DNA of 64,000 bases from the NCBI GenBank assembly GCA_026982695.1, contig JALSGS010000045.1:1-64000 (forward strand), written 5' to 3'. Of this stretch, positions 51,589 through 59,389 are shown in pieces (the first letter of the stretch is position 1; each line of letters opens with the position of its first letter). The position numbers and the translations under genes were made by a program. The notes beneath the pieces are model-generated. The model worked only from the letters and a program-made list of their open reading frames with translations. It was not told the origin of the DNA and ran no database searches. Source of the DNA: Saprospiraceae bacterium (lineage in GTDB: Bacteria; Bacteroidota; Bacteroidia; Chitinophagales; Saprospiraceae).

Positions 51589-52311
51589 GTGGAAGAAAGA
51601 ACAGAAAGCATTCACCCGTTACAAGAGGATCACCACATAGAATACAATACTGAACGCGAAGATTTGCGCATGCCTGAATATGGGCGCCATGTGCAAAACC
51701 TGATCAAGTTCGCCAAGACCATTGAAGACAAAGGCAAGCGGCAAGCTTTCGTAGAAAAGGTAGCAGAGCTGATGATGATGCTCAATCCTACCAACCGAAA
51801 TGAAGAAGACCATCTAATCAAGGTTTGGCACCACATTTTTGAGATAGCCGACTTCGACTTAGAGGTCATGCCACCTGATGGAGAGATTCCCACACGTGAG
51901 ACGCTACATAAAAAACCAAAACCACTCAATTACCCCCACAAAGACATCCGCTTGCGGCACTACGGATATAATGTAGAACGCCTCGTACAGAAGGCCCTTC
52001 AGATGGAAGATGAAGAAAAGCGGAAAGAATTTGCTAAAATCATTGCAGCATATATGAAACAGGCCTACCGCGCTTGGAGCCGAGAGCAGTTCGTCAACGA
52101 CGATATCATCAAAAATGATCTAAAGCTGCTCAGCGGAGGGCTACTCACATTGGAAGAAGGCGAAGCCATTAACAACCTGGTGGCTCCCAACGCCCAACAG
52201 TCTGGACAAAACCAACAGAACAATAGGCAAAAACAGCGTAAACGCCAAAAAAAACAAGGCAACAACGGCAATGGCCGCAATCAATACCGGCGGCGGCGCA
52301 AAAAACATTGA
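51589..52311 (+). CDS. DUF4290 domain protein
   Basis: A 240-residue Bacteroidota protein of unknown function. The core (about residues 15-180) is helical and acidic: LRMPEYGRHVQNLIKFAKTI, then KVAELMMMLNP and LRHYGYNVERLVQKAL. The last 45 residues are a low-complexity Gln/Asn/Arg/Lys tail (QNQQNNRQKQRKRQKKQG), which suggests nucleic-acid contact. It starts at GTG 51589. It directly precedes murA, a conserved pairing, but a strong terminator stands between them. AATATTTG near 51561 is a poor -7 candidate. Confidence 0.85.
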   Translation: MEERTESIHPLQEDHHIEYNTEREDLRMPEYGRHVQNLIKFAKTIEDKGKRQAFVEKVAELMMMLNPTNRNEEDHLIKVWHHIFEIADFDLEVMPPDGEIPTRETLHKKPKPLNYPHKDIRLRHYGYNVERLVQKALQMEDEEKRKEFAKIIAAYMKQAYRAWSREQFVNDDIIKNDLKLLSGGLLTLEEGEAINNLVAPNAQQSGQNQQNNRQKQRKRQKKQGNNGNGRNQYRRRRKKH

Positions 52312-52348
52312 GCAAATTGGGCCAAGCATAGCTCATCTGATAGCTTTG

Positions 52349-52387
52349 CAGCCGAACGTCTTCTTTGGAAGACGTTTGGCTGTTTTT
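52349..52387 (+). terminator. Terminator or attenuator just before murA
   Basis: CAGCCGAACGTCTTC and GAAGACGTTTGGCTG form a 15-base stem with one mismatch around TTTG, followed by TTTTTC. It ends 20 bases before the murA ATG at 52407, so a transcript from DUF4290 would have to read through it. Confidence 0.88.
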
Positions 52388-52406
52388 CGTCAAAACACAA
52401 CGAGCG

Positions 52407-53717
52407 ATGGGATCAAGTGCCTTTGAAGTAGAAGGTGGGCATAGGCTTTCAGGCAGCATCGAACCACAGGGAGCTAAAAACGAAGCCTTACAGGTTATAT
52501 GTGCGACACTACTGACCGATCAAGCAGTAACCATTTCCAACATCCCCGACATCTTGGATGTACGCCGGCTCATCCAACTACTGCAAGGCATGGGTGTAGA
52601 AGTGCATCGCCACGACACCCATACCTATACCTTTCAAGCTCGACAAATTGATCTGAGCTTTTTCCAAGAGGAAACATTTCACAGGCATGCGCGAGCCATC
52701 CGGGGCTCTGTAATGCTATTAGGGCCAATGCTCGCTCGTTTTGGCAAAGCCTTTTTGCCCAAGCCTGGCGGCGACAAAATCGGTAGGCGCCGCTTAGACA
52801 CTCACCTCATCGGACTAAAAGCTTTAGGTGCTACTTTCCACTTCGATGCAGCAAAAAATGAATTCTTCTTAGAAGCCCCTTCTTTACGAGGTACCTACAT
52901 GCTAATGGAAGAAGCTTCTGTGACGGGTACGGCTAATGTCGTGATGGCAGCCTGTATGGCCCAAGGCACTACTACCATATACAACGCTGCTTGTGAGCCT
53001 TACGTTCAACAGCTATGCCGCATGTTGGTGCGCATGGGCGCTAAGATTTCAGGTATTGGATCCAACTTGCTGACCATTGAAGGAGTAAATCAACTTCGAG
53101 GTACAACTCATCGCGTCTTGCCCGACATGATCGAAATTGGCAGTTTTATTGGTCTGGCTGCCATGACACAATCGGAGCTCACCATCAAGCATGCACACAT
53201 ACATGAGCTAGGCAATATCTTGCGCGTATTTGAACGCTTGGGTGTACCCACCCAAATACAAGGCGACGATATTGTGATACCCTCGCTGGAAGAGATTGAA
53301 ATTCAGACTTTTATAGATGGGTCTATACTCACCATCTACGACGCGCCTTGGCCTGGCTTCTCTCCCGATTTGATGAGCATTGCATTGGTTGTCGCTACTC
53401 AAGCCAAAGGCAGCGTGTTAATTCATCAAAAAATGTTTGAAAGCCGCCTATTCTTTGTCGATAAACTCATCGACATGGGGGCACGTATCATTCTGTGCGA
53501 TCCACACCGCGCCACTGTCATTGGGCTCAACAGACAATACCCACTGCGTGCCATACAAATGACTTCGCCCGACATTCGGGCAGGTGTAGCCCTTCTGATC
53601 GCAGCACTTTCGGCAAAAGGCACCAGTACAATCTATAACATTCACCAGATTGATAGAGGATATGAACGCATCGACAAACGTCTCAATGCACTAGGTGCTC
53701 GTATCCGCCGCATATAA
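52407..53717 (+). CDS. murA: UDP-GlcNAc 1-carboxyvinyltransferase, Asp-type active site
   Basis: Transfers enolpyruvate to UDP-GlcNAc, the first committed step of peptidoglycan synthesis. The product of 436 residues has GGHRLSGSIEPQGAKNEALQ and RGSVMLLGPMLARFGKAF. The active-site loop reads PKPGGDKIGRRRLDTH. Asp123 stands where E. coli MurA has the catalytic Cys115, the residue modified by fosfomycin. Asp-type enzymes (known from mycobacteria and chlamydiae) are active and insensitive. The ATG at 52407 starts the family sequence; the frame upstream overlaps the terminator. It follows DUF4290 by 95 bases and contains one copy of the dispersed 9-mer (53607-53620). Confidence 0.96.
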   Translation: MGSSAFEVEGGHRLSGSIEPQGAKNEALQVICATLLTDQAVTISNIPDILDVRRLIQLLQGMGVEVHRHDTHTYTFQARQIDLSFFQEETFHRHARAIRGSVMLLGPMLARFGKAFLPKPGGDKIGRRRLDTHLIGLKALGATFHFDAAKNEFFLEAPSLRGTYMLMEEASVTGTANVVMAACMAQGTTTIYNAACEPYVQQLCRMLVRMGAKISGIGSNLLTIEGVNQLRGTTHRVLPDMIEIGSFIGLAAMTQSELTIKHAHIHELGNILRVFERLGVPTQIQGDDIVIPSLEEIEIQTFIDGSILTIYDAPWPGFSPDLMSIALVVATQAKGSVLIHQKMFESRLFFVDKLIDMGARIILCDPHRATVIGLNRQYPLRAIQMTSPDIRAGVALLIAALSAKGTSTIYNIHQIDRGYERIDKRLNALGARIRRI

Positions 53718-53730
53718 ACTCAGAGGCATC

Positions 53731-53756
53731 AAAAAAGGCCTTCCTTAGGAAGGCCT
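53731..53756 (-). terminator. rng terminator (minus strand)
   Basis: AGGCCTTCC / GGAAGGCCT is a near-perfect palindrome with a TTAG core. On the minus strand it is followed by TTTTTT, so it ends the leftward rng transcript, which would run antisense through the tiny lipoprotein gene. Confidence 0.8.
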
Positions 53757-53771
53757 CCAAAATATATAGCC

Positions 53772-53858
53772 ATGAAACGTAATTACCTTTTGCTTATCAT
53801 CTTGTGGTGTATATGGGCGCTCGTCGCTAGTTGCAAAGCGCCTTGCGGCTGCCCTTGA
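53772..53858 (+). CDS. 28-residue mini-lipoprotein
   Basis: A tiny exported lipoprotein. The gene reads MKRNYLLLIILWCIWALVAS, then CKAPCGCP and stop. The basic start, hydrophobic core and the LVASC lipobox (Cys21) are complete, leaving an 8-residue Cys-rich mature peptide. The pattern resembles small toxic or stress lipopeptides such as entericidins, but I know of no named homologue. It lies in the 150-base gap between murA and rng, on the opposite strand from rng. The signal-like sequence is too regular to be chance, though translation is unproven. Confidence 0.6.
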   Translation: MKRNYLLLIILWCIWALVASCKAPCGCP

Positions 53859-53869
53859 ACTGTTCACTC

Positions 53870-55447
53870 TCAAGTGAGTCGAATTTCGTCTTGGTTGTCA
53901 TCAAAAAACTTGTATTCGAGCATAGCCAAACTCGAATCCGCTTCAATGCGTATCCACTTTTTGAACATACCCAGCCATTTCCGCTGCATTTTACGCCAGT
54001 TCTTTTTCAAATAGGCTTCGATAAAGGGATGTACGCGTAAAGTAATGGTAGATTTTGGCCGTGCTTGTACGATGAAACGCAAATCGCGCTCAATGTCATC
54101 GATCAACAAAATGGTAGGGTTCACTCTGCCTGTGCCACGGCATGCCGGGCAAACTTCTTCGGTATTGATCTTGATCTCGGGGCGCACGCGTTGACGCGTA
54201 ATCTGCATCAATCCAAATTTACTCAAAGGCAAGATAGTATGCTGTGCGCGGTCTTTTTTCATAAACTCGCGCATTGCACGCACTAACTCCTTTTTGTGTT
54301 CGGTATTGCGCATGTCGATGAAGTCGACAATGATGAGGCCGCCAATGTCGCGCAGTCGGAGTTGCCTGGCAATCTCTTCTGCTGCTTCCAAGTTGACTTG
54401 GAGCACAGCCTGCTCACTGTCTTTGCTGCTCATCTTATGCCCCGAATTCACATCGATGACGTGCATGGCCTCTGTGGATTCGATGACCAGATACGCGCCA
54501 CTTGCTAAGGTAGGAGTTTTAGAAAAAGAAGATTTGATCTGACGGCTTACACCAAAATAGTCGAAAACGGGCTTGCGTCCCTTGTATAATTGGACAATAT
54601 CGACCTTTTCCGGGATATTGGCCTTTAAATAACCTTTGATGTTTTCATACAACTGCTCGTCATCCACTACAATACGCTCAAAAGTGTCGTTAAGTAGATC
54701 GCGCAAGATACTGGAGGTTTTATCCAACTCGCTGAGCAGTTTAAGGGGCGGAGTAGCCTGATGCAGCTGGCGAAAGACTTGCTCCCACTGCCCCAGCAGG
54801 TATAGCATTTCCTCGTGCAGCTCAGCCACCTTTTTGCCTTCTGCAGCCGTGCGTACGATCACGCCGAAGTGCTTGGGCTTAATGGCTTCTACCAATTTGC
54901 GCAAGCGCTTGCGTTCTTCTGCACTTTTGATCTTTTTGGAAACAGCAATGAGGTCGTTAAAGGGAGTAAGTACCAAAAAGCGGCCGGGAATAGTTATTTC
55001 ACAAGACAAACGAGGGCCTTTGGTAGAAATAGGCTCTTTGAGCACTTGCACCAATAAAGGCTGGCGTTTTTCGAGTACCTGATCGATCTTCCCTCGTTTG
55101 TTGATATCGGGCTCTATTTTGAAGTTGTCGAGCAGGTGGGTAGTAAGTCCTCCGGATATGGCACCATTGGTAAACTTAATCAAGCTACGCAGTTTAGGCC
55201 CCAAGTCGGTGTAGTGCAAAAAGGCATCCTTTTTATGCCCGATATCTACAAATGCAGCATTCAGACCCGGCATGAGTTTGCGCACACGCCCTAAAAAGAT
55301 GTCACCTACCGTAAAGGTAGAATTGGTTTTTTGATTGTGTAACTCGACGAGCTTGCCGTCCTCTAGGAGGGCTATTTCTACTTCTGTAGGCGTCGAATTA
55401 ATGATAAGTTCTTTTCCCACGACGCAAGTGTTTTTCAAGCGCCCCAT
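53870..55447 (-). CDS. rng: Ribonuclease G/E family endoribonuclease
   Basis: Cleaves single-stranded RNA in rRNA maturation and mRNA decay. The 525-residue product has an N-terminal S1-like region (VGDIFLGRVRKLMPGLNAAFVDIG), the catalytic metal site GGLIIVDFIDMRN, and the zinc-link cysteines CPACRGTG. Length is that of RNase G, lacking RNase E's long C-terminal scaffold. The open frame starts MGRLKNTC at 55447; an internal start is possible. In Bacteroidota this gene often lies near HU, as here (1.6 kb away). It ends before a clear minus-strand terminator. Confidence 0.95.
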   Translation of the reverse strand: MGRLKNTCVVGKELIINSTPTEVEIALLEDGKLVELHNQKTNSTFTVGDIFLGRVRKLMPGLNAAFVDIGHKKDAFLHYTDLGPKLRSLIKFTNGAISGGLTTHLLDNFKIEPDINKRGKIDQVLEKRQPLLVQVLKEPISTKGPRLSCEITIPGRFLVLTPFNDLIAVSKKIKSAEERKRLRKLVEAIKPKHFGVIVRTAAEGKKVAELHEEMLYLLGQWEQVFRQLHQATPPLKLLSELDKTSSILRDLLNDTFERIVVDDEQLYENIKGYLKANIPEKVDIVQLYKGRKPVFDYFGVSRQIKSSFSKTPTLASGAYLVIESTEAMHVIDVNSGHKMSSKDSEQAVLQVNLEAAEEIARQLRLRDIGGLIIVDFIDMRNTEHKKELVRAMREFMKKDRAQHTILPLSKFGLMQITRQRVRPEIKINTEEVCPACRGTGRVNPTILLIDDIERDLRFIVQARPKSTITLRVHPFIEAYLKKNWRKMQRKWLGMFKKWIRIEADSSLAMLEYKFFDDNQDEIRLT

Positions 55448-56178
55448 CGAACTCCAAGCGAATGCTCGCCCAAAAGGCGAAATGACACCAAAGGCTATGA
55501 GTGCTTGGAAGAGACATCTATGGGTGTAAACCCCATGTGTACAGGAAAGTACTGCCGCCGCAAAAAAACTGTAGGCACAAGCAACTGACCTATTAAGAAT
55601 AGATGGATGGGCAGCTATCTATTTTAGGCAAACTGGTTGAGCGCAGCAATAACAAAACAAAAGGACAAAGGACAGAGAAGAGTATGGGGGCCACGCATGT
55701 TATATTGCCTATTGCACAACTTGGACAAACGCAAAAGCATAAGCACACAACATACAAAAACGAGCGCATTATAGCCCATTATCGATGAAAAGCTCGTACA
55801 AAACTCATATACCGATTTGAAGTGATGACATAAGTGTTGGCTAAGCCATTTCCACATCGGTATAGTTGGCAAATCACATCAGGATGCTGACTCTTTGGCC
55901 ACAATAGTGCATCGCGATGCACGCACCCTAATGTTCTGTATGCCTACAATGTTTTTCTTAGTTTTAGGTTTTGCCAAGCTGAGCATACCTTAACTACTGC
56001 CGCCTAATATACGGTCAGATTTCTCTTCACACGTTTGCTTTTGCCTTCATCCACTCTTTTTGCGGTCAGGCTTATCGGTTTTTAGATAGCACAGTACTGG
56101 GCGCTATGATGACAAATTAATAACTGCACAGAGGGCAAACCGAAAGCCGATTCGTCTTTCAGCTTGCCCAAAGTCCAA
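55448..56178. other. 731-base intergenic region between rng and the COX24-type gene
   Basis: No believable gene is present on either strand; an 82-codon frame at 55624-55872 is rich in Cys and hydrophobic residues but lacks family resemblance. A 16-base perfect palindrome, GTGCATCGCGATGCAC, lies at 55907-55922. The rng promoter must be here, but I found no clear TAnnTTTG. Confidence 0.6.
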
Positions 56179-56274
56179 TTATTTGTTCTTTTTCTTATGG
56201 CGATTTTTTCGCAGCCTTTTTTTTCGTTTGTGTGTGGCGATCTTGTGCCGCTTGCGTTTTCTTCCACAAGGCAT
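56179..56274 (-). CDS. COX24/AURKAIP1-like ribosomal mini-protein
   Basis: A 31-residue, extremely basic protein: MPCGRKRKRHKIATHKRKKR, then LRKNRHKKKNK. It belongs to the short COX24/AURKAIP1-domain proteins found in Bacteroidota, related to mitochondrial ribosomal protein mS38. The charge and length suggest that it binds rRNA as a ribosomal subunit protein. It starts at ATG 56274, 34 bases downstream of the TPR gene on the same strand, so HU, TPR and this gene may form one transcript. Confidence 0.85.
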   Translation of the reverse strand: MPCGRKRKRHKIATHKRKKRLRKNRHKKKNK

Positions 56275-56308
56275 AGAAAATATTTTTTAATTAATTAACA
56301 ATTAATTT

Positions 56309-57103
56309 TCAATGCGTGTTGCAACGCGCTGCGTAGGGGGCAGCCTCTGCAGCGCGATCTGTTTGTTCTAGCAGCTGGGCCATGAGGCAATTGGCCTTTG
56401 GATGGTCGGGCGCCAAAGCCAAGACGCGTTGAAGGCGTTGCGCTGCCCGCTCGTATTGCCCAGTACGGATAGCCAGCCGAGCCAACTGCAGCAATACCGC
56501 AGGTTCATCGGGATACTGCTCGTTGAGTGCCAGCAGCATCTGAATACCCTTCATGGGGTTATCTTCTGGCGGCATTTCCACGTAGACCAAAGCCAAGTTA
56601 ACGCGGCTATTGAGGTCTTGTGGGTCAAGAGAAATGGCCTTTTCAAAAGCAGCCAGTGCGTGGTCTCGGCAAAAGCTACGTATCTTCTCGTCGGTCTGTG
56701 GGGGCTGTTGTAGGCAGATAGAAAAAGTAGTACCTGCCAATGCCCAAGAAGGAGCATCCTGCCGCAGTTCAGCTATGCGCTCGGCATAGATACCTGAAAT
56801 GTCGGCTCGCCCCAATTGGTACCACCACCCCGCCACCGTTTCCATGTGCAAAGCACGCAGGCTATCGTTGGGTGCCTGCACCACTTGTGCTTCGAGTTGT
56901 TCTAGTTGGGCCTGTGATTGCGGGTCGAGTTGTGCTTTTGCCGCTTGTAATAGCACGCCGCTGTCGGCCACTTCAGCCAGCAAAGCCCTCGACTTTTCGA
57001 GAGTTTGATGATTGGGGGGGCGCGTCTCGCACATAAAGGCAATCAGCACGATCAACAAGGCCGCCCCACCGATCGCACTCCATTGTAAAGGAGTCAATTT
57101 CAT
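56309..57103 (-). CDS. Membrane-anchored TPR protein
   Basis: A 264-residue protein with an N-terminal membrane helix (about 8-24, LQWSAIGGAALLIVLIAFMC) and TPR-like repeats. Examples are AFEKAISLDPQDLNSRVNLAL and AAQRLQRVLALAPDHPKANC. The rest is helical. Such proteins act as scaffolds for envelope complexes; partner unknown. Its ATG overlaps the HU stop codon by four bases (ATGA), so it is translationally coupled with HU. The association of a TPR protein with HU is seen in several Bacteroidota and suggests a conserved pair. Confidence 0.85.
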   Translation of the reverse strand: MKLTPLQWSAIGGAALLIVLIAFMCETRPPNHQTLEKSRALLAEVADSGVLLQAAKAQLDPQSQAQLEQLEAQVVQAPNDSLRALHMETVAGWWYQLGRADISGIYAERIAELRQDAPSWALAGTTFSICLQQPPQTDEKIRSFCRDHALAAFEKAISLDPQDLNSRVNLALVYVEMPPEDNPMKGIQMLLALNEQYPDEPAVLLQLARLAIRTGQYERAAQRLQRVLALAPDHPKANCLMAQLLEQTDRAAEAAPYAARCNTH

Positions 57104-57408
57104 TGTTGCCCGTCTTCAGGAAGTACTTTGACGTTGTCTTTCACCTGCTCGACAAACACTTTTGCGGGCTTGAAGGCAGGGATATAATGTTCGGGAATCT
57201 CAATGGCAATGTTTTTCTTGATGTGACGCCCGATTTTACGCGCACGCTTTTTCACCACAAAGCTGCCAAAACCACGAATGTACACGTTCTCACCTTGCGC
57301 CAAAGCCCCTTTCACCTCTTCGAAGAAAGCCTCTAGCGTCTGAATTACATCTACCTTCTCCACTCCGGTTTTTTTGGAGATTGAAGCAACCAAATCAGCT
57401 TTTCTCAT
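57100..57408 (-). CDS. hup: HU-family DNA-binding protein
   Basis: A nucleoid protein that bends DNA as a dimer. The 102-residue product opens MRKADLVASISKKTGVEKVDV and has the beta-arm signature GFGSFVVKKRARKIGRHIKKN. It ends with IPEHYIPAFKPAKVFVEQVK. The C-terminal tail is about ten residues longer than E. coli HU. It leads the HU-TPR-COX24 cluster; the upstream 240 bases show a TATTTTG-like word near 57440 but no perfect -7. HU or IHF cannot be distinguished by sequence alone. Confidence 0.93.
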   Translation of the reverse strand: MRKADLVASISKKTGVEKVDVIQTLEAFFEEVKGALAQGENVYIRGFGSFVVKKRARKIGRHIKKNIAIEIPEHYIPAFKPAKVFVEQVKDNVKVLPEDGQQ

Positions 57409-57579
57409 CGTTATTTTGTTGGTTTATAGTGAATTACAAAATATCGTCCTTGATCCACCCAAACGGCTGGCAAATTTCAAAAGATTTTTCATGAATACGA
57501 AACAATTACACTGATCTTTTCAATTTTTTCTTTAACAATCAACAATTTAGCCATTCGTGCACATGAGCCATGCCGCACT

Positions 57580-57612
57580 TTGACCTTTTCCACTATTCAT
57601 TAGCTATCTTTG
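57580..57612 (+). promoter_or_regulatory. yicC-gmk promoter
   Basis: TTTG (57580-57583), 21 bases, then TATCTTTG (57605-57612), 44 bases before the yicC ATG. Confidence 0.7.
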
Positions 57613-57655
57613 CTCACCTTTATTGCAACCTAAAAGTATCCAACTCCTATAGCCT

Positions 57656-58531
57656 ATGCTGCTATCGATGACCGGCTTTGGCCGGGCCGAAACAAACTAT
57701 CAAGACAAGACAATCATTGTAGAGATACGCTCGCTCAATAGCAAGTACACAGACGTGCGCCTTAAATGTAGCGCCAATCTACGTGAAAAAGAGATGGCAC
57801 TACGGCGCTTGATCAGCGAGCGCGCGCAGCGCGGCAAGCTCGACGTCAATATTGAGGTAACTTCGCTGCAGGGTGATGATGCCTATGGGCTCAACACGAT
57901 GCTTTTTCGCAAATACTACCATACATTGCGCCAGCTGGCACAAGAGCTAGGCATCGAGCAAGGCGATTATCTACAAGCTATTTTGCGCATTCCCAATGTA
58001 GTAGCTGCGGAGACTGGCACATTAGACGAGGCCGAGTGGCAAGCAATCTTAGCCACTGTAGAAGAAGCACTTGACAAACTACAGACATTTCGCCAAGCGG
58101 AAGGTAAAGCCATGGAAAAGGATCTACGCCAGCGCATTACTATAATTCTCACCAAACTCAAGGAAGTAGATCCCTTAGACCAAGGGCGTATGCAAAAGCT
58201 GCGCAACCGCCTGCGGCAACATCTGGAAGAGTATCTGGGCAAAGATCAAATAGACGAAAATCGCTTCGAACAAGAGCTGATCTTTTACCTGGAGAAGTTT
58301 GACATCAACGAAGAAAAAGTACGTCTGGCCCAACATTGTCAATACTTTCTCGAGCAACTCGAAAGACCCGACAAAATCAAGGGGCGCAAGCTCACCTTTA
58401 TTGCACAAGAAATGGGCCGAGAAATTAACACGTTGGGTGCAAAAGCTTATGCATCAGACATCCAACGATTGGTAGTGCAAATGAAAGAAGAACTGGAAAA
58501 GATCAAAGAACAAGTAGCTAACACACTGTAA
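57656..58531 (+). CDS. yicC: YicC family endoribonuclease
   Basis: A 291-residue member of the YicC family, whose E. coli member is an endoribonuclease acting with PNPase on small RNAs. It begins MLLSMTGFGRAETNYQDKTI, the family signature, with SLNSKYTDVRLK. It ends with KGRKLTFIAQEMGREINTLGAKA (conserved E and N), the family's catalytic-type tail. Length is normal. It precedes gmk by 29 bases; yicC-gmk is a common operon across bacteria. A good promoter lies upstream. Confidence 0.95.
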   Translation: MLLSMTGFGRAETNYQDKTIIVEIRSLNSKYTDVRLKCSANLREKEMALRRLISERAQRGKLDVNIEVTSLQGDDAYGLNTMLFRKYYHTLRQLAQELGIEQGDYLQAILRIPNVVAAETGTLDEAEWQAILATVEEALDKLQTFRQAEGKAMEKDLRQRITIILTKLKEVDPLDQGRMQKLRNRLRQHLEEYLGKDQIDENRFEQELIFYLEKFDINEEKVRLAQHCQYFLEQLERPDKIKGRKLTFIAQEMGREINTLGAKAYASDIQRLVVQMKEELEKIKEQVANTL

Positions 58532-58560
58532 AATCACAGCCGCGCGAAAATCCCGAAGGC

Positions 58561-59130
58561 ATGTCCAAGCTCGTCATATTTACGGCCCCATCGGGGGCAG
58601 GCAAAACCACTATTGTACGTCATTTGCTCCAGCGATTCGACAACTTGGCCTTTTCCGTATCAGCCACTACGCGCAAACAGCGTGCTCACGAAATTGACGG
58701 ACGCGACTATTACTTTCTCACCCCTGAAGAATTTATGCAACGGGTAGCGCATGGCGATTTTTTAGAATGGGAAGAAGTATATCCCGGACAATACTACGGC
58801 ACTTTGCGCAGCGAAATCGAGCGGCTATGGCAGGAAGGTAAAGACGTCATCTTCGACATCGATGTCAAAGGGGCATGGCGTATCAAACAAGCCTATCCCG
58901 ACAAGAGCTTGGCTGTATTCGTCATGCCGCCTTCACCAAAGACGCTCTTTGAGCGGCTGCGCAACCGCCATACAGAAAACGAAGAGAGCTTGCACATGCG
59001 TATCGCACGTGCTTCAGAAGAACTCAAGTGGGCACCGCGCTTCGATGTCATCTTGGTCAATGATCACTTAGAAGACGCGCTCAAACAAGCCGAAAAAATA
59101 GTAGGCGAGTTCTTAAACACCCCACACTAA
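58561..59130 (+). CDS. gmk: Guanylate kinase
   Basis: Phosphorylates GMP to GDP. The 189-residue product has the P-loop TAPSGAGKTTIVRHLL, the GMP-binding SATTRKQRAHEIDGRDYYFL, and the ADVYPGQYYGT-like EEVYPGQYYGTLRSEI motif. VIFDIDVKGAWRIK (Walker B region) and the lid residues RLRNRHTENEESL follow. Standard length. It is second in yicC-gmk. No strong terminator; A/T hairpins precede the tRNA gene. Confidence 0.97.
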   Translation: MSKLVIFTAPSGAGKTTIVRHLLQRFDNLAFSVSATTRKQRAHEIDGRDYYFLTPEEFMQRVAHGDFLEWEEVYPGQYYGTLRSEIERLWQEGKDVIFDIDVKGAWRIKQAYPDKSLAVFVMPPSPKTLFERLRNRHTENEESLHMRIARASEELKWAPRFDVILVNDHLEDALKQAEKIVGEFLNTPH

Positions 59131-59192
59131 ATAACACCAGCAAAATGCAGTGCATTTTTTATAGAGAAAGCTTCTTTTTTCCTCTATATGTG

Positions 59193-59200
59193 TAAATTTG
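59193..59200 (+). promoter_or_regulatory. tRNA-Ser -7 element
   Basis: TAAATTTG matches TAnnTTTG and ends 17 bases before the tRNA. No good -33 TTTG is visible. Confidence 0.55.
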
Positions 59201-59216
59201 CGTCCACTTTTGCTTC

Positions 59217-59304
59217 GGAGAGGTGCCGGAGTGGTCGAACGGGCCTGACTCGAAATCAGGTGTACCCATTACGGGTACCGGGGGTTCGAATCCCTCCCTC
59301 TCCG
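59217..59304 (+). tRNA. tRNA-Ser(CGA)
   Basis: An 88-base class II tRNA. The acceptor GGAGAGG pairs with CCTCTCC. The anticodon arm CCTGA-CTCGAAA-TCAGG places CGA as anticodon (reads UCG). A long variable arm (GTACCCATTACGGGTAC) and the T arm GGGGGTTCGAATCCC confirm serine type. CCA is not encoded; the discriminator is G. It is not an amber suppressor. Confidence 0.97.
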
Positions 59305-59319
59305 CAGCTCTTGTGTAGG

Positions 59320-59358
59320 GCATTTTCACCTTCAGGGGTGGAAATGCTTTATTTATTT
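59320..59358 (+). terminator. tRNA-Ser terminator
   Basis: GCATTTTCACC pairs with GGTGGAAATGC over 11 positions including one G-T wobble, around a 6-base loop, followed by TTTATTTATTT. Confidence 0.88.
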
Positions 59359-59389
59359 CAGCACCTCACGTATGCCTCTTAGGGCGAGC

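Noticed and set aside
55624-55872. 82-codon hydrophobic frame in the rng upstream gap
   Set aside because: Cys-rich, irregular composition with no promoter, signal peptide or homology that I recognise.
59217-59304. tRNA-Ser as an integration site
   Set aside because: No integrase gene or repeated tRNA 3' end is present downstream in the window.
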